This document shows, one piece after another, positions 1 to 9,605 of a stretch of 64,000 nucleotides of DNA. Position numbers and translations under genes: made by a program. Position 1 is the first letter of the stretch. Each line of letters opens with the position of its first letter. Under the pieces are notes generated by a model that was given only the letters and a program-made list of their open reading frames with translations, did not search any database and was not told the origin of the DNA. Origin of the DNA: Pantoea sp. SOD02 (lineage in GTDB: Bacteria; Pseudomonadota; Gammaproteobacteria; Enterobacterales; Enterobacteriaceae); contig NZ_CP102604.1 in NCBI RefSeq assembly GCF_024707505.1, forward strand, positions 3,224,001-3,288,000. Direction: 5' to 3'.

Positions 1-427
1 ACACCGCTTTATCACCGCCCACCATCACCGACAGCGTGCCTTCAATCGCTTTCGGCTCGCCGCCGCTGACTGGCGCATCAAGCATTTTGATGCCTTTCGC
101 CGCCAGCGCATCATGCACTTCGCGGCTGGCTAACGGCGCAATGGAACTCATGTCGATAACAATCAGGCCCGGCTTCGCGCCTTCAATGATGCCGTTAGCG
201 CCGAGGCATACCTCTTTAACCTGCGGCGAGTTCGGAACCATGGTGATCAGCACATCCACCTGTTCTGCTACCTCTTTTGGCGTCTTCGCCACGGTGGCGC
301 CTAGCTCCACCAGCTCTGCTTCGTTGCCGACATTATGGTCGCGCACCACCAGCGAATAACCGGCTTTCACCAGGTTTTTACTCATCGGTTTGCCCATGAT
401 GCCGAGGCCGATAAATCCAATTTTCAT
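1..427 (-). CDS. garR: 2-hydroxy-3-oxopropionate (tartronate semialdehyde) reductase GarR, N-terminal part, runs off the window
   Basis: NAD(P)H-dependent reductase converting tartronate semialdehyde to D-glycerate, the last reduction of glucarate/galactarate breakdown in the cytosol. About 142 residues are visible, starting with the ATG at 427. The N-terminus has a Rossmann dinucleotide motif (GLGIMG at residues 7-12), and the beta-hydroxyacid dehydrogenase substrate motif DAPVSGGEPKA lies near residue 120. Family members are about 295 residues, so just over half lies beyond base 1. It follows garL by 19 bases and looks like the next gene of the gud-gar operon. The call is firm; the 3' part cannot be assessed. 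Confidence 0.93.
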   Translation of the reverse strand, partial: MKIGFIGLGIMGKPMSKNLVKAGYSLVVRDHNVGNEAELVELGATVAKTPKEVAEQVDVLITMVPNSPQVKEVCLGANGIIEGAKPGLIVIDMSSIAPLASREVHDALAAKGIKMLDAPVSGGEPKAIEGTLSVMVGGDKAV

Positions 428-446
428 TGCCTTTCCTCTCAGTCAG

Positions 447-1214
447 TTATTTTTTAAATTTGTCGCACAGCGCCTGCGTGGCGTTACGGAACACGCCCAG
501 ATCGCTGCCTACCGCCACAAAGCTGGCGCCCCACTCCAGATAGCGGCGCGCATCGGCTTCAACCGGTGCCAGAATCCCGCTCGGTTTCCCCGCCGCTTTG
601 GCGCGTTCGAATACGTGTTTAATCACTTTCAATACTTCGGGATGCGCAGGCTGGCCGAGATAGCCGAGCGCTGCCGAGAGATCGCCCGGCCCCACGAAGA
701 TGCCATCGACACCATCGACTGCGGCGATAGCATCGATGTTGTCCACCGCCTGTTGCGTTTCGATCTGCACCAGCACCGTGATGTTATCGTTGATGGTGCT
801 GTTGTAGTCCGGCAGCGTGCCGTACATGTTGCTGCGGTGCGAAACCGAGACACCGCGAATGCCAGCCGGTGGATAGCGAGTAGACGCCACCGCGCGAATC
901 GCCTCTTCCTCGGTTTCCACAAACGGCACGAGGAAGTTGTAGAAGCCGATATCCAGCAAGCGCTTGATGATGATCGGTTCGTTGCACGGCGGACGCACCA
1001 CCGGCGCGCTGTGGCTGCCCTTCAGCGCCATCAGCTGCGGTACAAAAGTGGTGATGTCGTTTGGCGCGTGTTCGCCATCCAGTACCAGCCAGTCAAAGCC
1101 CGCCAGGCCAAGCACTTCGGTGGTTAATGGATTAGCCAGCGCGCACCAGCTGCCAATCAGGGTTTCTCCTGCCAGCAAACGGCGACGAAAAGGGTTCGGC
1201 CAGGCATTGCTCAT
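447..1214 (-). CDS. garL: 5-keto-4-deoxy-D-glucarate aldolase GarL
   Basis: Class II HpcH/HpaI-family aldolase that splits 5-keto-4-deoxy-D-glucarate into pyruvate and tartronate semialdehyde, the substrate of GarR next door. The 255-residue protein matches E. coli GarL over its length. The motif [11 protein letters not shown] (His about residue 49) is at the expected active-site place, and [17 protein letters not shown] supplies the metal-side loop. An in-frame GTG lies 9 bases upstream at 1223, but the ATG at 1214 is preferred because an AGGAG sits eight bases before it. A GC-rich hairpin separates it from gudD. Confidence 0.95.
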   Translation of the reverse strand: MSNAWPNPFRRRLLAGETLIGSWCALANPLTTEVLGLAGFDWLVLDGEHAPNDITTFVPQLMALKGSHSAPVVRPPCNEPIIIKRLLDIGFYNFLVPFVETEEEAIRAVASTRYPPAGIRGVSVSHRSNMYGTLPDYNSTINDNITVLVQIETQQAVDNIDAIAAVDGVDGIFVGPGDLSAALGYLGQPAHPEVLKVIKHVFERAKAAGKPSGILAPVEADARRYLEWGASFVAVGSDLGVFRNATQALCDKFKK

Positions 1215-1240
1215 TGTCTTCACTCCTGTCGGTTACAGCA

Positions 1241-1259
1241 GGCTCCCGCGCGGGGAGCC
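1241..1259 (-). other. intercistronic GC-rich hairpin between gudD and garL
   Basis: A perfect 7-bp inverted repeat (GGCTCCC / GGGAGCC) with a 5-nt loop lies in the 52-base gap between the gudD stop and the garL start. There is no T-run after it on the minus strand, so it is not a standard terminator. It may set the relative amounts of GudD and GarL by stabilising or processing the mRNA (inference). Confidence 0.45.
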
Positions 1260-1266
1260 GGAAAAG

Positions 1267-2598
1267 TTAGCGCACCAGGCACGGACGCTTGTTATCAAAG
1301 GTCCAGTTCGGTACGAGGAACTGCATGGCTTGCGCATCATCGCGCGCGCCCAAACCGTGTTTCTGATACAGCGCGTTGGCCTGCATCACCTGATCCATAT
1401 CCAGCTCGACGCCGAGGCCCGGCTTTTGCGGCACCTGCACCATGCCGCCTTTAATCTGGAACGGCTCTTTGGTCAGGCGCTGATTGCCTTCCTGCCAAAT
1501 CCAGTGGGTATCGATGGCAGTAATCGCGCCCGGTGCGGCGGCGGCAACATGGGTAAACATCGCCAGCGAGATGTCGAAATGGTTGTTAGAGTGCGAGCCC
1601 CACGTCAGGCCGAAGTCGTGGCACATCTGCGCTACGCGCACCGAACCCTGCATCGTCCAGAAGTGCGGATCGGCCAGCGGGATATCGACCGATTGCAGCG
1701 ACAGCGTGTGGCCCATTTGACGCCAGTCGGTAGCGATCATGTTGGTGGCGGTCGGCATGCCGGTGGCGCGGCGGAACTCCGCCATCACTTCGCGACCGGA
1801 ATAGCCTTGCTCGGCACCGCACGGATCTTCCGCATAGGCCAGCACGCCTTTCAGCTGCTTACCGAGCAGAATCGCCTCGTTCAGCGACCATGCACCGTTA
1901 GGATCGAGCGTTACGCGCGCCTGCGGGAAGCGCTTCGCCAGCGCCGTTACCGCTTCGGCCTCTTCGCCGCCGCGCAGCACGCCGCCTTTCAGTTTGAAAT
2001 CGTTAAAGCCATATTTTTCATACGCCGCTTCCGCCAGGCGCACCACCGTATCCGGCGTCAGCGCTTCTTCGTGGCGCAGACGATACCAATCGCATTTGTC
2101 GTTTTCCTGGCTCTGATAAGGCAGCGAGGTTTTCTTGCGGTCGCCGACATAGAACAGGTAGCCAAGCATTTCCACGCGGTCACGTTGCTGACCATCGCCG
2201 AGCAGCGAGGCGACGTTCACGCCCAGGTGCTGGCCCAGCAGATCGAGCAGCGCCGCTTCAATGCCGGTCACCACGTGAATGGTGGTACGCAAATCAAAGG
2301 TTTGGTTGCCGCGCCCGCTGGAATCGCGATCGGCAAAGGTGCTGCGCACCAGGTTGAGGATGTTTTTGTATTCGCCAACGGTTTTCTGCACCACCAGCGC
2401 CGCCGCATCTTCCAGCGTCTGACGAATCTTTTCGCCGCCCGGAATCTCTCCCACGCCGGTATGTCCGGCATTGTCTTTAATAATGACGATATTGCGGGTG
2501 AAGAACGGAGAATGCGCGCCGCTCAGGTTGAGCAACATGCTGTCGTAACCGGCCACCGGAATGACCTGCAGCGATGTAATTTTCGGTGTCTGACTCAT
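1267..2598 (-). CDS. gudD: D-glucarate dehydratase GudD
   Basis: Enolase-superfamily dehydratase that removes water from D-glucarate (and L-idarate) to give 5-keto-4-deoxy-D-glucarate. The 443-residue protein is close to E. coli GudD throughout. Visible catalytic features are the KxK pair K202/K204 (FKLKGG), the metal ligands around D232 and E257, and the general base H336 in GSHSNNHFD. The ATG at 2598 is chosen because a GGAG lies 6 bases ahead and the N-terminus then aligns with the family; an upstream in-frame extension to 2691 would run into gudX. It is 16 bases downstream of gudX and feeds garL and garR. Confidence 0.96.
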   Translation of the reverse strand: MSQTPKITSLQVIPVAGYDSMLLNLSGAHSPFFTRNIVIIKDNAGHTGVGEIPGGEKIRQTLEDAAALVVQKTVGEYKNILNLVRSTFADRDSSGRGNQTFDLRTTIHVVTGIEAALLDLLGQHLGVNVASLLGDGQQRDRVEMLGYLFYVGDRKKTSLPYQSQENDKCDWYRLRHEEALTPDTVVRLAEAAYEKYGFNDFKLKGGVLRGGEEAEAVTALAKRFPQARVTLDPNGAWSLNEAILLGKQLKGVLAYAEDPCGAEQGYSGREVMAEFRRATGMPTATNMIATDWRQMGHTLSLQSVDIPLADPHFWTMQGSVRVAQMCHDFGLTWGSHSNNHFDISLAMFTHVAAAAPGAITAIDTHWIWQEGNQRLTKEPFQIKGGMVQVPQKPGLGVELDMDQVMQANALYQKHGLGARDDAQAMQFLVPNWTFDNKRPCLVR

Positions 2599-2614
2599 TT
2601 CCTGCTCCTTAGAC

Positions 2615-3955
2615 TTAGCCGCGACCCAATGCTGGGCGCTTGCGGTCGAATGACCAATTGGGAACCAGATACTGCATAGCGGTGGCGTCATTACGTGCGC
2701 CCGCCGTCAGCGATTTGTACAAAGCGTTGGCCTGATGCAAGCGATCCCAATCCAGCTCGACGCCGAGGCCCGGCTTATCCGGCACGGCGATTTTGCCGTT
2801 GCGGATCTGCAGTGGCTCTTTGGTCAGGCGCTGATCGCCCTCCTGCCAAATCCAGTGCGTATCAATGGCGGTGGGTTTACCCGGTGCAGCAGCACCCACG
2901 TGGGTGAACATCGCTAGCGAAATATCGAAGTGGTTATTTGAGTGACAGCCCCAGGTTAATCCCCAGTCGTCGCACAACTGCGCCACGCGTACTGCGCCGC
3001 TCAGCGTCCAGAAGTGCGGATCGGCCAGCGGGATATCAACGGAATTGAGCATCACCGCGTGGTTCATTTCGCGCCAGTTGGTGGCGATCATGTTGGTGGC
3101 GACCGGCAAGCCCGTCGCACGGCGGAATTCGGCCATCACTTCGCGACCGGAATAACCCTGCTCGGCACCGCACGGATCTTCGGCGTAGGTCAGCACATCG
3201 CCCATGCCTTTACACAAGCGAATGGCTTCGTCGAGCGTCCAGGCACCGTTGGGATCGACGGTGATGCGCGCATCGGGAAAGCGTTTTTTCAGCGCTGCCG
3301 CCGATTCAATTTCCTGTTCGCCCGGCAGCACGCCGCCTTTGAGTTTGAAATCTTTGAAGCCGTATTTGTCCTGCGCCGCTTCCGCCAGCCGCACCACAGA
3401 TTCCGGCGTTAGCGCCTCCTGATGGCGTAAGTGATACCAATCGTGGCTGGCATTTTCGCCGGTCAGATAGGGCAAATCGGTTTTGCGACGATCGCCGAGA
3501 TAAAACAGATAACCCAGCACCGTGACTTCATCGCGCTGCTGGCCTGGACCGAGCAGTTCCGCCACCGGCACGCCGAGGCATTGGCCTAGCAGATCGAGCA
3601 GCGCGGCTTCCAGCGCGGCCACCGCATTGACGCGCAGCTCGAAGGTCCACGCGCCTTTGCCGAAGGTATCGAAATCCGCCGACTGATTGCCTTTGTGCAC
3701 CTGCTGCACCAGACGATTCATGCGCGCAACCTGCTGACCTTTCACCTGAGGAATCGCCTCAATCAGCGTTTGGTAGATGGTTTCACCGCCCGGCGCTTCA
3801 CCGACGCCGGTATGTCCGGCGCTGTCAGTGAGCACCACGATATTGCGGGTGAAGCAGGCGCTATGCGCGCCACCGATGTTGAGCAGCATGCTGTCGTAAC
3901 CGGCAACCGGAATCACCTGCATGTCGGTGATGACCGGCGTACTTTGCGTAGTCAT
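2615..3955 (-). CDS. gudX: glucarate dehydratase-related protein GudX
   Basis: Paralogue of GudD, 446 residues, same enolase fold. The catalytic KxK (K204/K206) and H338 in GCHSNNHFD are all present. The E. coli counterpart is known to be a much weaker glucarate/idarate dehydratase than GudD, so the real role may differ. It is assigned GudX rather than GudD because of the GGAHSACF N-terminal segment and the [16 protein letters not shown] stretch near residue 95-110, which match E. coli GudX. An AAGGA precedes the ATG at 3955. It lies 9 bases after gudP, so the two are probably cotranscribed. Confidence 0.93.
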   Translation of the reverse strand: MTTQSTPVITDMQVIPVAGYDSMLLNIGGAHSACFTRNIVVLTDSAGHTGVGEAPGGETIYQTLIEAIPQVKGQQVARMNRLVQQVHKGNQSADFDTFGKGAWTFELRVNAVAALEAALLDLLGQCLGVPVAELLGPGQQRDEVTVLGYLFYLGDRRKTDLPYLTGENASHDWYHLRHQEALTPESVVRLAEAAQDKYGFKDFKLKGGVLPGEQEIESAAALKKRFPDARITVDPNGAWTLDEAIRLCKGMGDVLTYAEDPCGAEQGYSGREVMAEFRRATGLPVATNMIATNWREMNHAVMLNSVDIPLADPHFWTLSGAVRVAQLCDDWGLTWGCHSNNHFDISLAMFTHVGAAAPGKPTAIDTHWIWQEGDQRLTKEPLQIRNGKIAVPDKPGLGVELDWDRLHQANALYKSLTAGARNDATAMQYLVPNWSFDRKRPALGRG

Positions 3956-3964
3956 ATTCCGTCC

Positions 3965-5311
3965 TTATGGCCTGGTTTTCAGTTCGACGCGTTTGATATC
4001 GCCGGCAATCACCAGGAAGCTAAATGCGGCGACAAAGGCATGGATACCGACATAAATCAGCGCGCCTTCGAAGGAACCGCTGGTGGCGATGATGTAACCG
4101 ATAGCGATTGGCGTGACGATGCCGGAGAAGTTACCGAACATGTTGAACAGACCGCCGCTCAAACCGCTGATCTCTTTCGGTGCAGTATCTGCCATCACCG
4201 CCCAGCCCAGCGCGCCAATGCCTTTGCCGAAGAACGCCAGCGCCATGAAGAACACCACCACCCATTCGGTGTCGGTGTAGTTACACATCACCATCGAAAT
4301 GGAAAGCAGCATGCCAAGCACAATCGGCGTTTTACGCGCGATATTCAGCGAACCGGTTTTGCGCATCAGGTAATCAGAAATCACCCCGCCCAATACGCCG
4401 CCGAGGAAGCCGCATACCGCTGGAATCGAGGCAATAAAGCCCGCCTTCAGAATCGACATACCGCGCGCCTGCACCAGATAAACCGGGAACCAGGTAATAA
4501 AGAAATAGGTTAAGGCGTTGACGCAGTATTGGCCGAGATAGATGCCCAGCATCATGCGGGAAGTCAGCAGCTGTTTGATCTGGAACCACTTCTCGCTCCA
4601 GCTCACTTTGCGGTCGTCCTTTTTGACGTCCATGTTGATCAGCGCGCCGCCCTGCTCCATGTACTCCAGCTCAGCTTTGTTAACGCCCGGATGATCGGTG
4701 GGATCGTGGATCACTTTCAACCAGATGAAGCTGAGGATGATGCCCAATCCGCCCATGAACCAGAACACGTGCGCCCAGCCCACTTCTGACACCAGCCAAC
4801 CCATGATCGGCGCGAAGATCACCGTGGCGAAGTATTGCGCCGAGTTGAAGATTGCTACTGCGGTGCCGCGCTCCTGCGCCGGGAACCAGGCCGCAACGAT
4901 GCGGCTGTTGCCGGGGAAGGATGGCGCTTCAGCCAGGCCGACCAGGAAGCGCAACAGGAACAGCGAAATGATAATGCCAAAGCCGCTGAACAGATCGACG
5001 AAGCCCTGCAGCAAGGTGAACAGCGACCAGAGGAAGATGCTCCAGAAGTAGACGCGTTTTGAGCCGAAGCGGTCGAGCAGCCAGCCGCCCGGAATCTGCC
5101 CAATAACGTACGCCCACGAGAAGGCGGAGAAGATGTAACCCAGGCCGACCGAATCAAGGCCGATATCTTTGGACATCGCCGAACCGGCAATTGAAATGGT
5201 TGCGCGGTCACCGTAGTTGAACGAGGTGACGATAAATAACATCACCACAATCCAGTAACGGGCATTGGTGCGCTTCTGCACCGCTTCCGCTGTCTGGCTG
5301 AAACTATTCAT
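3965..5311 (-). CDS. gudP: D-glucarate/galactarate MFS permease GudP
   Basis: Major facilitator of the anion:cation symporter family, 448 residues with about 12 hydrophobic membrane segments. It should import D-glucarate (and related aldarates) with protons across the inner membrane. The N-terminal segment YWIVVMLFIVTSFNYGDRA and the loop GGWLLDRFGSKRV are typical of GudP/GarP/ExuT carriers. The ATG at 5311 has an AGGAG six bases upstream; the longer reading frame to 5362 has no such site. It is the first gene of the minus-strand gudP-gudX-gudD-garL-garR unit. Whether it also serves galactarate (a GarP role) cannot be decided here, but no other permease is in view. Confidence 0.93.
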   Translation of the reverse strand: MNSFSQTAEAVQKRTNARYWIVVMLFIVTSFNYGDRATISIAGSAMSKDIGLDSVGLGYIFSAFSWAYVIGQIPGGWLLDRFGSKRVYFWSIFLWSLFTLLQGFVDLFSGFGIIISLFLLRFLVGLAEAPSFPGNSRIVAAWFPAQERGTAVAIFNSAQYFATVIFAPIMGWLVSEVGWAHVFWFMGGLGIILSFIWLKVIHDPTDHPGVNKAELEYMEQGGALINMDVKKDDRKVSWSEKWFQIKQLLTSRMMLGIYLGQYCVNALTYFFITWFPVYLVQARGMSILKAGFIASIPAVCGFLGGVLGGVISDYLMRKTGSLNIARKTPIVLGMLLSISMVMCNYTDTEWVVVFFMALAFFGKGIGALGWAVMADTAPKEISGLSGGLFNMFGNFSGIVTPIAIGYIIATSGSFEGALIYVGIHAFVAAFSFLVIAGDIKRVELKTRP

Positions 5312-5820
5312 GATGCACTCCTGAAATATAGCGAACGCTACATCCACTCTGACTGCATACACATCGCGTTGGGTATCAGAATGATGTTGGGTTAAACACG
5401 GCGATTTTTATATTTGGCAATACGATGATGCGTCGTGACGAATAACCTAACGTTGAAGAACGAGAATCAGTATAGGAACAGCCTGGAGGCGAAACACTGG
5501 AAGAACGCATGAGGATTAAGGGCGAATGAGAATGATTTTATGGCATCTGCACATAACGCTGCGGCGTGGCTCACGGAACGCTTTTTTCCACCGCGATTTT
5601 GCCTGGTAAACGTACAGGCCAAGAGCAGTTTGTGAGTCCCTTCACTTGCGTTTGGATAAACGAACCAAAATCCTCTGATAAATCTCCTTAAAGCCAGTCA
5701 GTTGCACAATGCATACGGCAAATACCCCTGCATATACTGAGGCTGGCAAAAAACGATGACGTGATGGACGTATTTTAAACCGCGCTGCTAAGTACAGTGC
5801 GACGAACTGGAAGGTGAGCA
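5312..5820. promoter_or_regulatory. divergent control region between gudP and garD
   Basis: A 509-base gene-free stretch between two divergent starts. It must hold promoters for both arms of the aldarate regulon; in E. coli these genes are activated by CdaR, whose site cannot be recognised by eye here. A CRP-like site is listed separately. A weak -10-like TATACT lies at 5733-5738 ahead of garD. No open reading frame of note is present. Confidence 0.6.
5631..5646. promoter_or_regulatory. CRP-like binding site
   Basis: TGTGA-N6-TCACT, nine of ten matches to the TGTGA-N6-TCACA consensus, lies 175 bases upstream of the garD start. Catabolite control of sugar-acid genes would fit. Site function is inferred. 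Confidence 0.45.
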
Positions 5821-7380
5821 ATGAACCGTCCTCTGACAGAAAAACCGCTCTATATCAAAGTGCACGATGCCGATAACGTGGCGATCGTGGTCAACAATCA
5901 GGGATTGCCGTCCGGCACCCGTTTCGACGACGGGCTGCAACTGACTGAGCATGTGCCGCAGGGACATAAGGTCGCGTTGAGTGACATCCCGCAAGCGGGC
6001 GCGATCCTGCGCTACGGTGAAGTGATTGGCTATGCGCTGCGTCCGATCCCACAAGGTAGCTGGATTGAAGAATCACTGGTGGCGCTGCCCGAAGCGCCAC
6101 CGCTCAACAGTTTGCCGCTGGCAAACAATGTGCCGCCCGCGCTGCCGCCGCTGGAAGGTTATACCTTCGAAGGCTATCGCAACGCGGATGGCAGCGTGGG
6201 CACGCGTAACCTGCTCGGTATCACCACCAGCGTCCACTGCGTGGCAGGCGTGGTGGATTATGTGGTGCAAATCATTGAGCGTGATTTGCTGCCGCGCTAT
6301 CCCAATGTCGATGGCGTGGTGGCGCTGAATCATCTGTATGGCTGTGGCGTGGCAATCAATGCACCCGCTGCGGTGGTGCCGATTCGCACCATTCATAACC
6401 TGGCACTGAATCCCAATTTTGGTGGCGAAGTGATGATCGTCAGCCTCGGCTGCGAGAAATTACAGCCGGAACGTTTGCTGACCGGCACACCGGACGTGCA
6501 GGCAATTTCGCTGGATGACAACGACATTGTGCGTTTGCAGGATGAGCGGCTGGTCGGTTTTGGCGCGATGGTGGATGAAATCCTGCAGGTCGCTGAACGC
6601 CATCTGAAAAAGCTCAATCAACGCCAGCGTGAAACCTGTCCTGCATCAGAGCTGGTGATTGGCACACAATGCGGCGGCAGCGATGCTTTCTCTGGCGTAA
6701 CGGCGAACCCCGCCGTGGGATTTGCTTCCGACTTGCTGGTGCGCTGCGGTGCGACTGTAATGTTCTCGGAAGTGACCGAGGTGCGTGATGCCATTCATCT
6801 GCTGACGCCGCGCGTGGTAGATGAAGCAGTCGGCAAACGGCTGCTGGAAGAGATGGCGTGGTATGACGATTATCTCAGCCAGGGCCAAACCGATCGCAGC
6901 GCCAATCCCTCGCCAGGCAACAAAAAAGGCGGGCTGGCGAATGTGGTGGAGAAAGCGCTGGGTTCGATTGCGAAGTCAGGTCGCAGCCCAATTGTTGAAG
7001 TGTTATCGCCAGGCCAGCGCCCTACCAAACGCGGGCTAATTTATGCAGCAACACCAGCCAGCGATTTCGTCTGTGGCACGCAGCAGATGGCATCGGGCAT
7101 TACCTTGCAGGTGTTCACCACCGGGCGCGGCACGCCTTACGGTTTAGCCGCCATTCCGGTGATTAAGATGGCAACGCGCAATGCGCTGGCCGAACGCTGG
7201 CATGATTTGATGGATATTAATGCCGGAACTATTGCGACGGGCGAAGAGAGTATTGAACAGGTCGGTTGGCGACTGTTTGAGTTGATTCTGGATATTGCCA
7301 GCGGGCGCAAACAGACGTGGTCGGATCGTTGGGGGATCCGTAATCAGCTGGCGGTATTTAATCCGGCGCCGGTGACGTGA
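5821..7380 (+). CDS. garD: galactarate dehydratase GarD
   Basis: Iron-dependent galactarate dehydratase (UxaA/GarD family), which converts meso-galactarate to 5-keto-4-deoxy-D-glucarate, the shared intermediate cleaved by GarL. The protein has 519 residues against about 523 in E. coli. An N-terminal SAF-like domain occupies roughly the first 100 residues, followed by the catalytic part with [21 protein letters not shown] and [12 protein letters not shown]. The start at 5821 follows an AAGGTGAG element. Its divergent position opposite gudP mirrors garD opposite garP in E. coli. Confidence 0.95.
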   Translation: MNRPLTEKPLYIKVHDADNVAIVVNNQGLPSGTRFDDGLQLTEHVPQGHKVALSDIPQAGAILRYGEVIGYALRPIPQGSWIEESLVALPEAPPLNSLPLANNVPPALPPLEGYTFEGYRNADGSVGTRNLLGITTSVHCVAGVVDYVVQIIERDLLPRYPNVDGVVALNHLYGCGVAINAPAAVVPIRTIHNLALNPNFGGEVMIVSLGCEKLQPERLLTGTPDVQAISLDDNDIVRLQDERLVGFGAMVDEILQVAERHLKKLNQRQRETCPASELVIGTQCGGSDAFSGVTANPAVGFASDLLVRCGATVMFSEVTEVRDAIHLLTPRVVDEAVGKRLLEEMAWYDDYLSQGQTDRSANPSPGNKKGGLANVVEKALGSIAKSGRSPIVEVLSPGQRPTKRGLIYAATPASDFVCGTQQMASGITLQVFTTGRGTPYGLAAIPVIKMATRNALAERWHDLMDINAGTIATGEESIEQVGWRLFELILDIASGRKQTWSDRWGIRNQLAVFNPAPVT

Positions 7381-7386
7381 TGACCA

Positions 7387-7443
7387 GGTTGGCATGAATG
7401 CCAACCCTACAACGCTTATGGAGGGTCGCCATTCATGGCGACC
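7387..7443. repeat. palindromic repeat pair (REP-like), locus 1
   Basis: Two 20-bp palindromes in opposite orientation between the convergent 3' ends of garD and yqcA: GGTTGGCATGAATGCCAACC (7387-7406) and GGTCGCCATTCATGGCGACC (7424-7443). Each folds into a 9-bp stem with a 2-nt centre. The stem arms differ between the two but stay self-complementary. Confidence 0.85.
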
Positions 7444-7450
7444 TCACCCA

Positions 7451-7897
7451 TTACAGCAACTTACCCCAGCTCTCAACCCAAGGTGACGTCACTGATTCTG
7501 GCTCCGGATCTTCCGTCGCATCCACCAGCAGCACCTCGCCGATGCGCTGTGCACTCTGCTCCTGCAAAGTGGCATCGAAGGTTTTACCGGCACCGCAGAA
7601 ATTGTCATAGCTGCTATCACCCAAGCCAATCACGCCGTAACGCAATTCGGGTTGATAACCCAGCTCATCACGCACCTTAACATACAGGCGGGCAATGTTA
7701 TCCGGGAAGTCGCCCTGGCCGGTAGTTGAGGTGACAATCAGCACCACCTCTTTACTGTATGCCTGCCAATCCGCCATCGACGGATCTTCAAACACCTTCA
7801 CCTCGTGGCCCTGCTCTTCCAGCACCGTCTGTGCTTCTTCAGCCACCAGCAGCGCATTGCCGTAAACCGTACCTGTAAAAATGCCAATCTTTGCCAT
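7451..7897 (-). CDS. yqcA: flavodoxin-like protein YqcA
   Basis: Short-chain flavodoxin, 148 residues, with the FMN phosphate-binding loop FTGTVYGNA near the N-terminus and the flavin-stacking segments [10 protein letters not shown] and [11 protein letters not shown]. It closely matches E. coli YqcA in length and sequence. It should bind FMN and carry electrons in the cytosol; its physiological partner is not established. An AAGGAG precedes the ATG. It is the last gene of a yqcC-truC-yqcA unit, 12 bases after truC. Confidence 0.93.
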   Translation of the reverse strand: MAKIGIFTGTVYGNALLVAEEAQTVLEEQGHEVKVFEDPSMADWQAYSKEVVLIVTSTTGQGDFPDNIARLYVKVRDELGYQPELRYGVIGLGDSSYDNFCGAGKTFDATLQEQSAQRIGEVLLVDATEDPEPESVTSPWVESWGKLL

Positions 7898-7909
7898 CTT
7901 GCCGCTCCT

Positions 7910-8689
7910 TTATTCTGTTGGCTTATCCTGGACTGCATCAATGGCAAACTCAACCCTGGGAACATCAGGGATCTGATCCTGCCAGCCAAATTGATCAAGC
8001 ATCTGCTGCCATACGCGATCCAACCCGGCGCGAATCACTAAGGGCTCGCCGGTGACGGGATGGGTAAAGCTAAGTGCGCTGGCGTGCAGCATCAGGCGAT
8101 TAAGGCCAAAGTGTGCCGCCGCACCACGATTCTGGCGCAAATCGCCGTGCGCGCTGTCGCCAATAATCGGATGGCGCAGATGCACCATATGGCGGCGCAG
8201 TTGATGTTTACGGCCGGTGTGCGGAGCCATCTCCACCAGCGTATAGCGCGCGGTGTTATAACGGCTGATAGCGACCGGCATCTCAACGTGTGCCAGCGCC
8301 TGGTAATCCGTTACTGCCGGTTGGGCAACAGGCTCCTGAGTGGCGAATTTGTCAGCAATCTTATCCAGCTCTTCCACCAGCGGATAATCCAGCGTCGCGC
8401 CGCCTTCCAGCCAGCCGCGCAGCACCGCATGATAGGTTTTCTGCATCTGATGCTGTTCAAACTGCTGCGCCAGTAAATGGGCGACTTCACTCGATAAGGC
8501 CATCAGCAACACGCCAGAGGTTGGGCGGTCGAGTCGGTGCACGGTGAAGACATGCTGACCAATCTGGTCGCGCACCGTTTGCATCACCACCACTTTTTCG
8601 TTGCGATCGAGCCAGCTGCGATGCACCAGCCAACCGGCTGGCTTATTCACGGCGACCAGCCACTCATCTTGATAAAGGATTTCGAGCAT
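7910..8689 (-). CDS. truC: tRNA pseudouridine(65) synthase TruC
   Basis: RluA-family pseudouridine synthase modifying U65 in the T-stem of some tRNAs (Ile, Asp). It has 259 residues, with the catalytic aspartate D54 in the family motif HRLDRPTSG and the downstream segments GRKHQLRRHM and LMLHA that line the active site. The start codon overlaps the yqcC stop by one base (TGATG), which indicates translational coupling. Confidence 0.95.
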   Translation of the reverse strand: MLEILYQDEWLVAVNKPAGWLVHRSWLDRNEKVVVMQTVRDQIGQHVFTVHRLDRPTSGVLLMALSSEVAHLLAQQFEQHQMQKTYHAVLRGWLEGGATLDYPLVEELDKIADKFATQEPVAQPAVTDYQALAHVEMPVAISRYNTARYTLVEMAPHTGRKHQLRRHMVHLRHPIIGDSAHGDLRQNRGAAAHFGLNRLMLHASALSFTHPVTGEPLVIRAGLDRVWQQMLDQFGWQDQIPDVPRVEFAIDAVQDKPTE

Positions 8690-9015
8690 CAGGCGGAAGG
8701 TTCCTGGAACAGCGCATCAAACTTATTGAGCGTCAGCAATAATGCCGCATAGCCCGCGGTTTCGGCTGGCAATGCGACTTCATAATAAGGTGTGATAGCG
8801 AAATTCTGCGGTAACGGCGCGCCACTTTCGAGCAGCGCATAAAAGCGCGGCATCAATACCCATTGCAGCCATTGCAGCGGCTCCATGGTATCAAGACAGA
8901 AAGGTTCGGTACTGGTGAAGGCGCTCGCCTCGGGGGATTGTGACTGCCAATGGCCGTGTTCGCGCATCACCGCTTCGACCTGCTGCAGGCGCTGAAAAAT
9001 CATTTGCGACGACAT
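8689..9015 (-). CDS. yqcC: YqcC family protein of unknown function
   Basis: A 108-residue small protein matching E. coli YqcC (DUF446) in length and position, upstream of truC and next to csrB. No catalytic motif, signal peptide or membrane segment is visible; the motif PLQWLQWVLMPRFYALLE is family-typical. Function is unknown; the coupled stop/start suggests it is made together with TruC. Confidence 0.9.
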   Translation of the reverse strand: MSSQMIFQRLQQVEAVMREHGHWQSQSPEASAFTSTEPFCLDTMEPLQWLQWVLMPRFYALLESGAPLPQNFAITPYYEVALPAETAGYAALLLTLNKFDALFQEPSA

Positions 9016-9082
9016 GCGCCACCTCCAGAGAAAAATTGGGCGGCAAGCATACCATCAGTCACGCCCGGCGCAAAAATGGCAT

Positions 9083-9115
9083 AAAAAAAGGGAGCACTGT
9101 GATTACAGTGCTCCC
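9083..9115 (-). terminator. factor-independent terminator of csrB
   Basis: On the minus strand an 11-bp perfect stem (GGGAGCACTGT / ACAGTGCTCCC) with a 4-nt loop is followed by seven T residues. It closely resembles the terminator of E. coli CsrB. Confidence 0.92.
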
Positions 9116-9415
9116 GGTTTTCGTTTGCAGCATTCCAGCTACTGCTGTGCTCCCTGCTCATCCATGACAACTTTTCCTGCGCTTTCCGTCGCTTGTCATC
9201 ATGACATTGGTCCTTAGCATCCTGGCCCGCCACATTCCGCGTGGCTCTCATTCTCCGTCCTGGAGGTGTCCCTGACTCAATCCTGAGTGTCCTGCTTCGT
9301 CCTGAAGCCTTCCTTGTGCCGTAAACTCCGTTACGTTCCTGCCTCATGGCTGACATTCTCCTGAACGTCTCTTAATCCCCAGCATCCTGCCAGTGGTGAC
9401 TATTCTCCCAGAAAC
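9083..9415 (-). ncRNA. csrB: CsrB small regulatory RNA (CsrA-sequestering)
   Basis: This otherwise empty stretch between yqcC and syd, the E. coli csrB location, encodes on the minus strand an RNA packed with CsrA-binding motifs. I count 22 GGA triplets between the ends given, many inside short hairpins of AGGA/AGGGA type. The 3' part (CAGGAAAAGTTGTC, TGGATGAGCAGGGAGC and the terminator) closely resembles E. coli CsrB. It should titrate the translational repressor CsrA and so control carbon storage, biofilm and motility. The 5' end near 9415 is estimated by aligning its GGGAG box with the E. coli start; the 3' end is the T-run. Confidence 0.93.
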
Positions 9416-9547
9416 CATCGCAATAACAAGCCAGTAAGAAGCGTTAATGGATTAAGCCCTGTCTTAATTTTCAGATTGATGCCATAAGTTCATGATTCAC
9501 AATATTTTTACATTTACGGCTTCCAGAAGTCTGCACGATGATCTAGC

Positions 9548-9581
9548 GATCTCTCACACGAGACGTGAGAGATCTCTCACA
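9548..9581. promoter_or_regulatory. UvrY (GacA)-type upstream activating site for csrB
   Basis: A perfect 16-bp palindrome GTGAGAGATCTCTCAC (9565-9580) lies about 160 bases upstream of the inferred csrB start, the arrangement known for the UvrY response-regulator site of E. coli csrB. The element GATCTCTCACA occurs twice here, at 9548-9558 and 9571-9581, 23 bases apart, so two regulator dimers may bind. Confidence 0.75.
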
Positions 9582-9605
9582 AAGCGCAGCCTGAAAATCT
9601 GCAAA

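Noticed and set aside
390..1127. 245-codon plus-strand frame opposite garL
   Set aside because: Shadow of garL, with no family resemblance and no ribosome-binding site.
964..2679. 571-codon plus-strand open frame opposite garL/gudD
   Set aside because: It is antisense to two well-supported enzymes, has no recognisable domain, and its His/Arg/Gln-rich composition is typical of the complement of GC-rich genes.
9000..9356. 118-codon minus-strand frame between yqcC and syd
   Set aside because: It lies in the CsrB RNA gene; the protein is Arg-rich and unlike any family, and the GGA-motif RNA explains the sequence.
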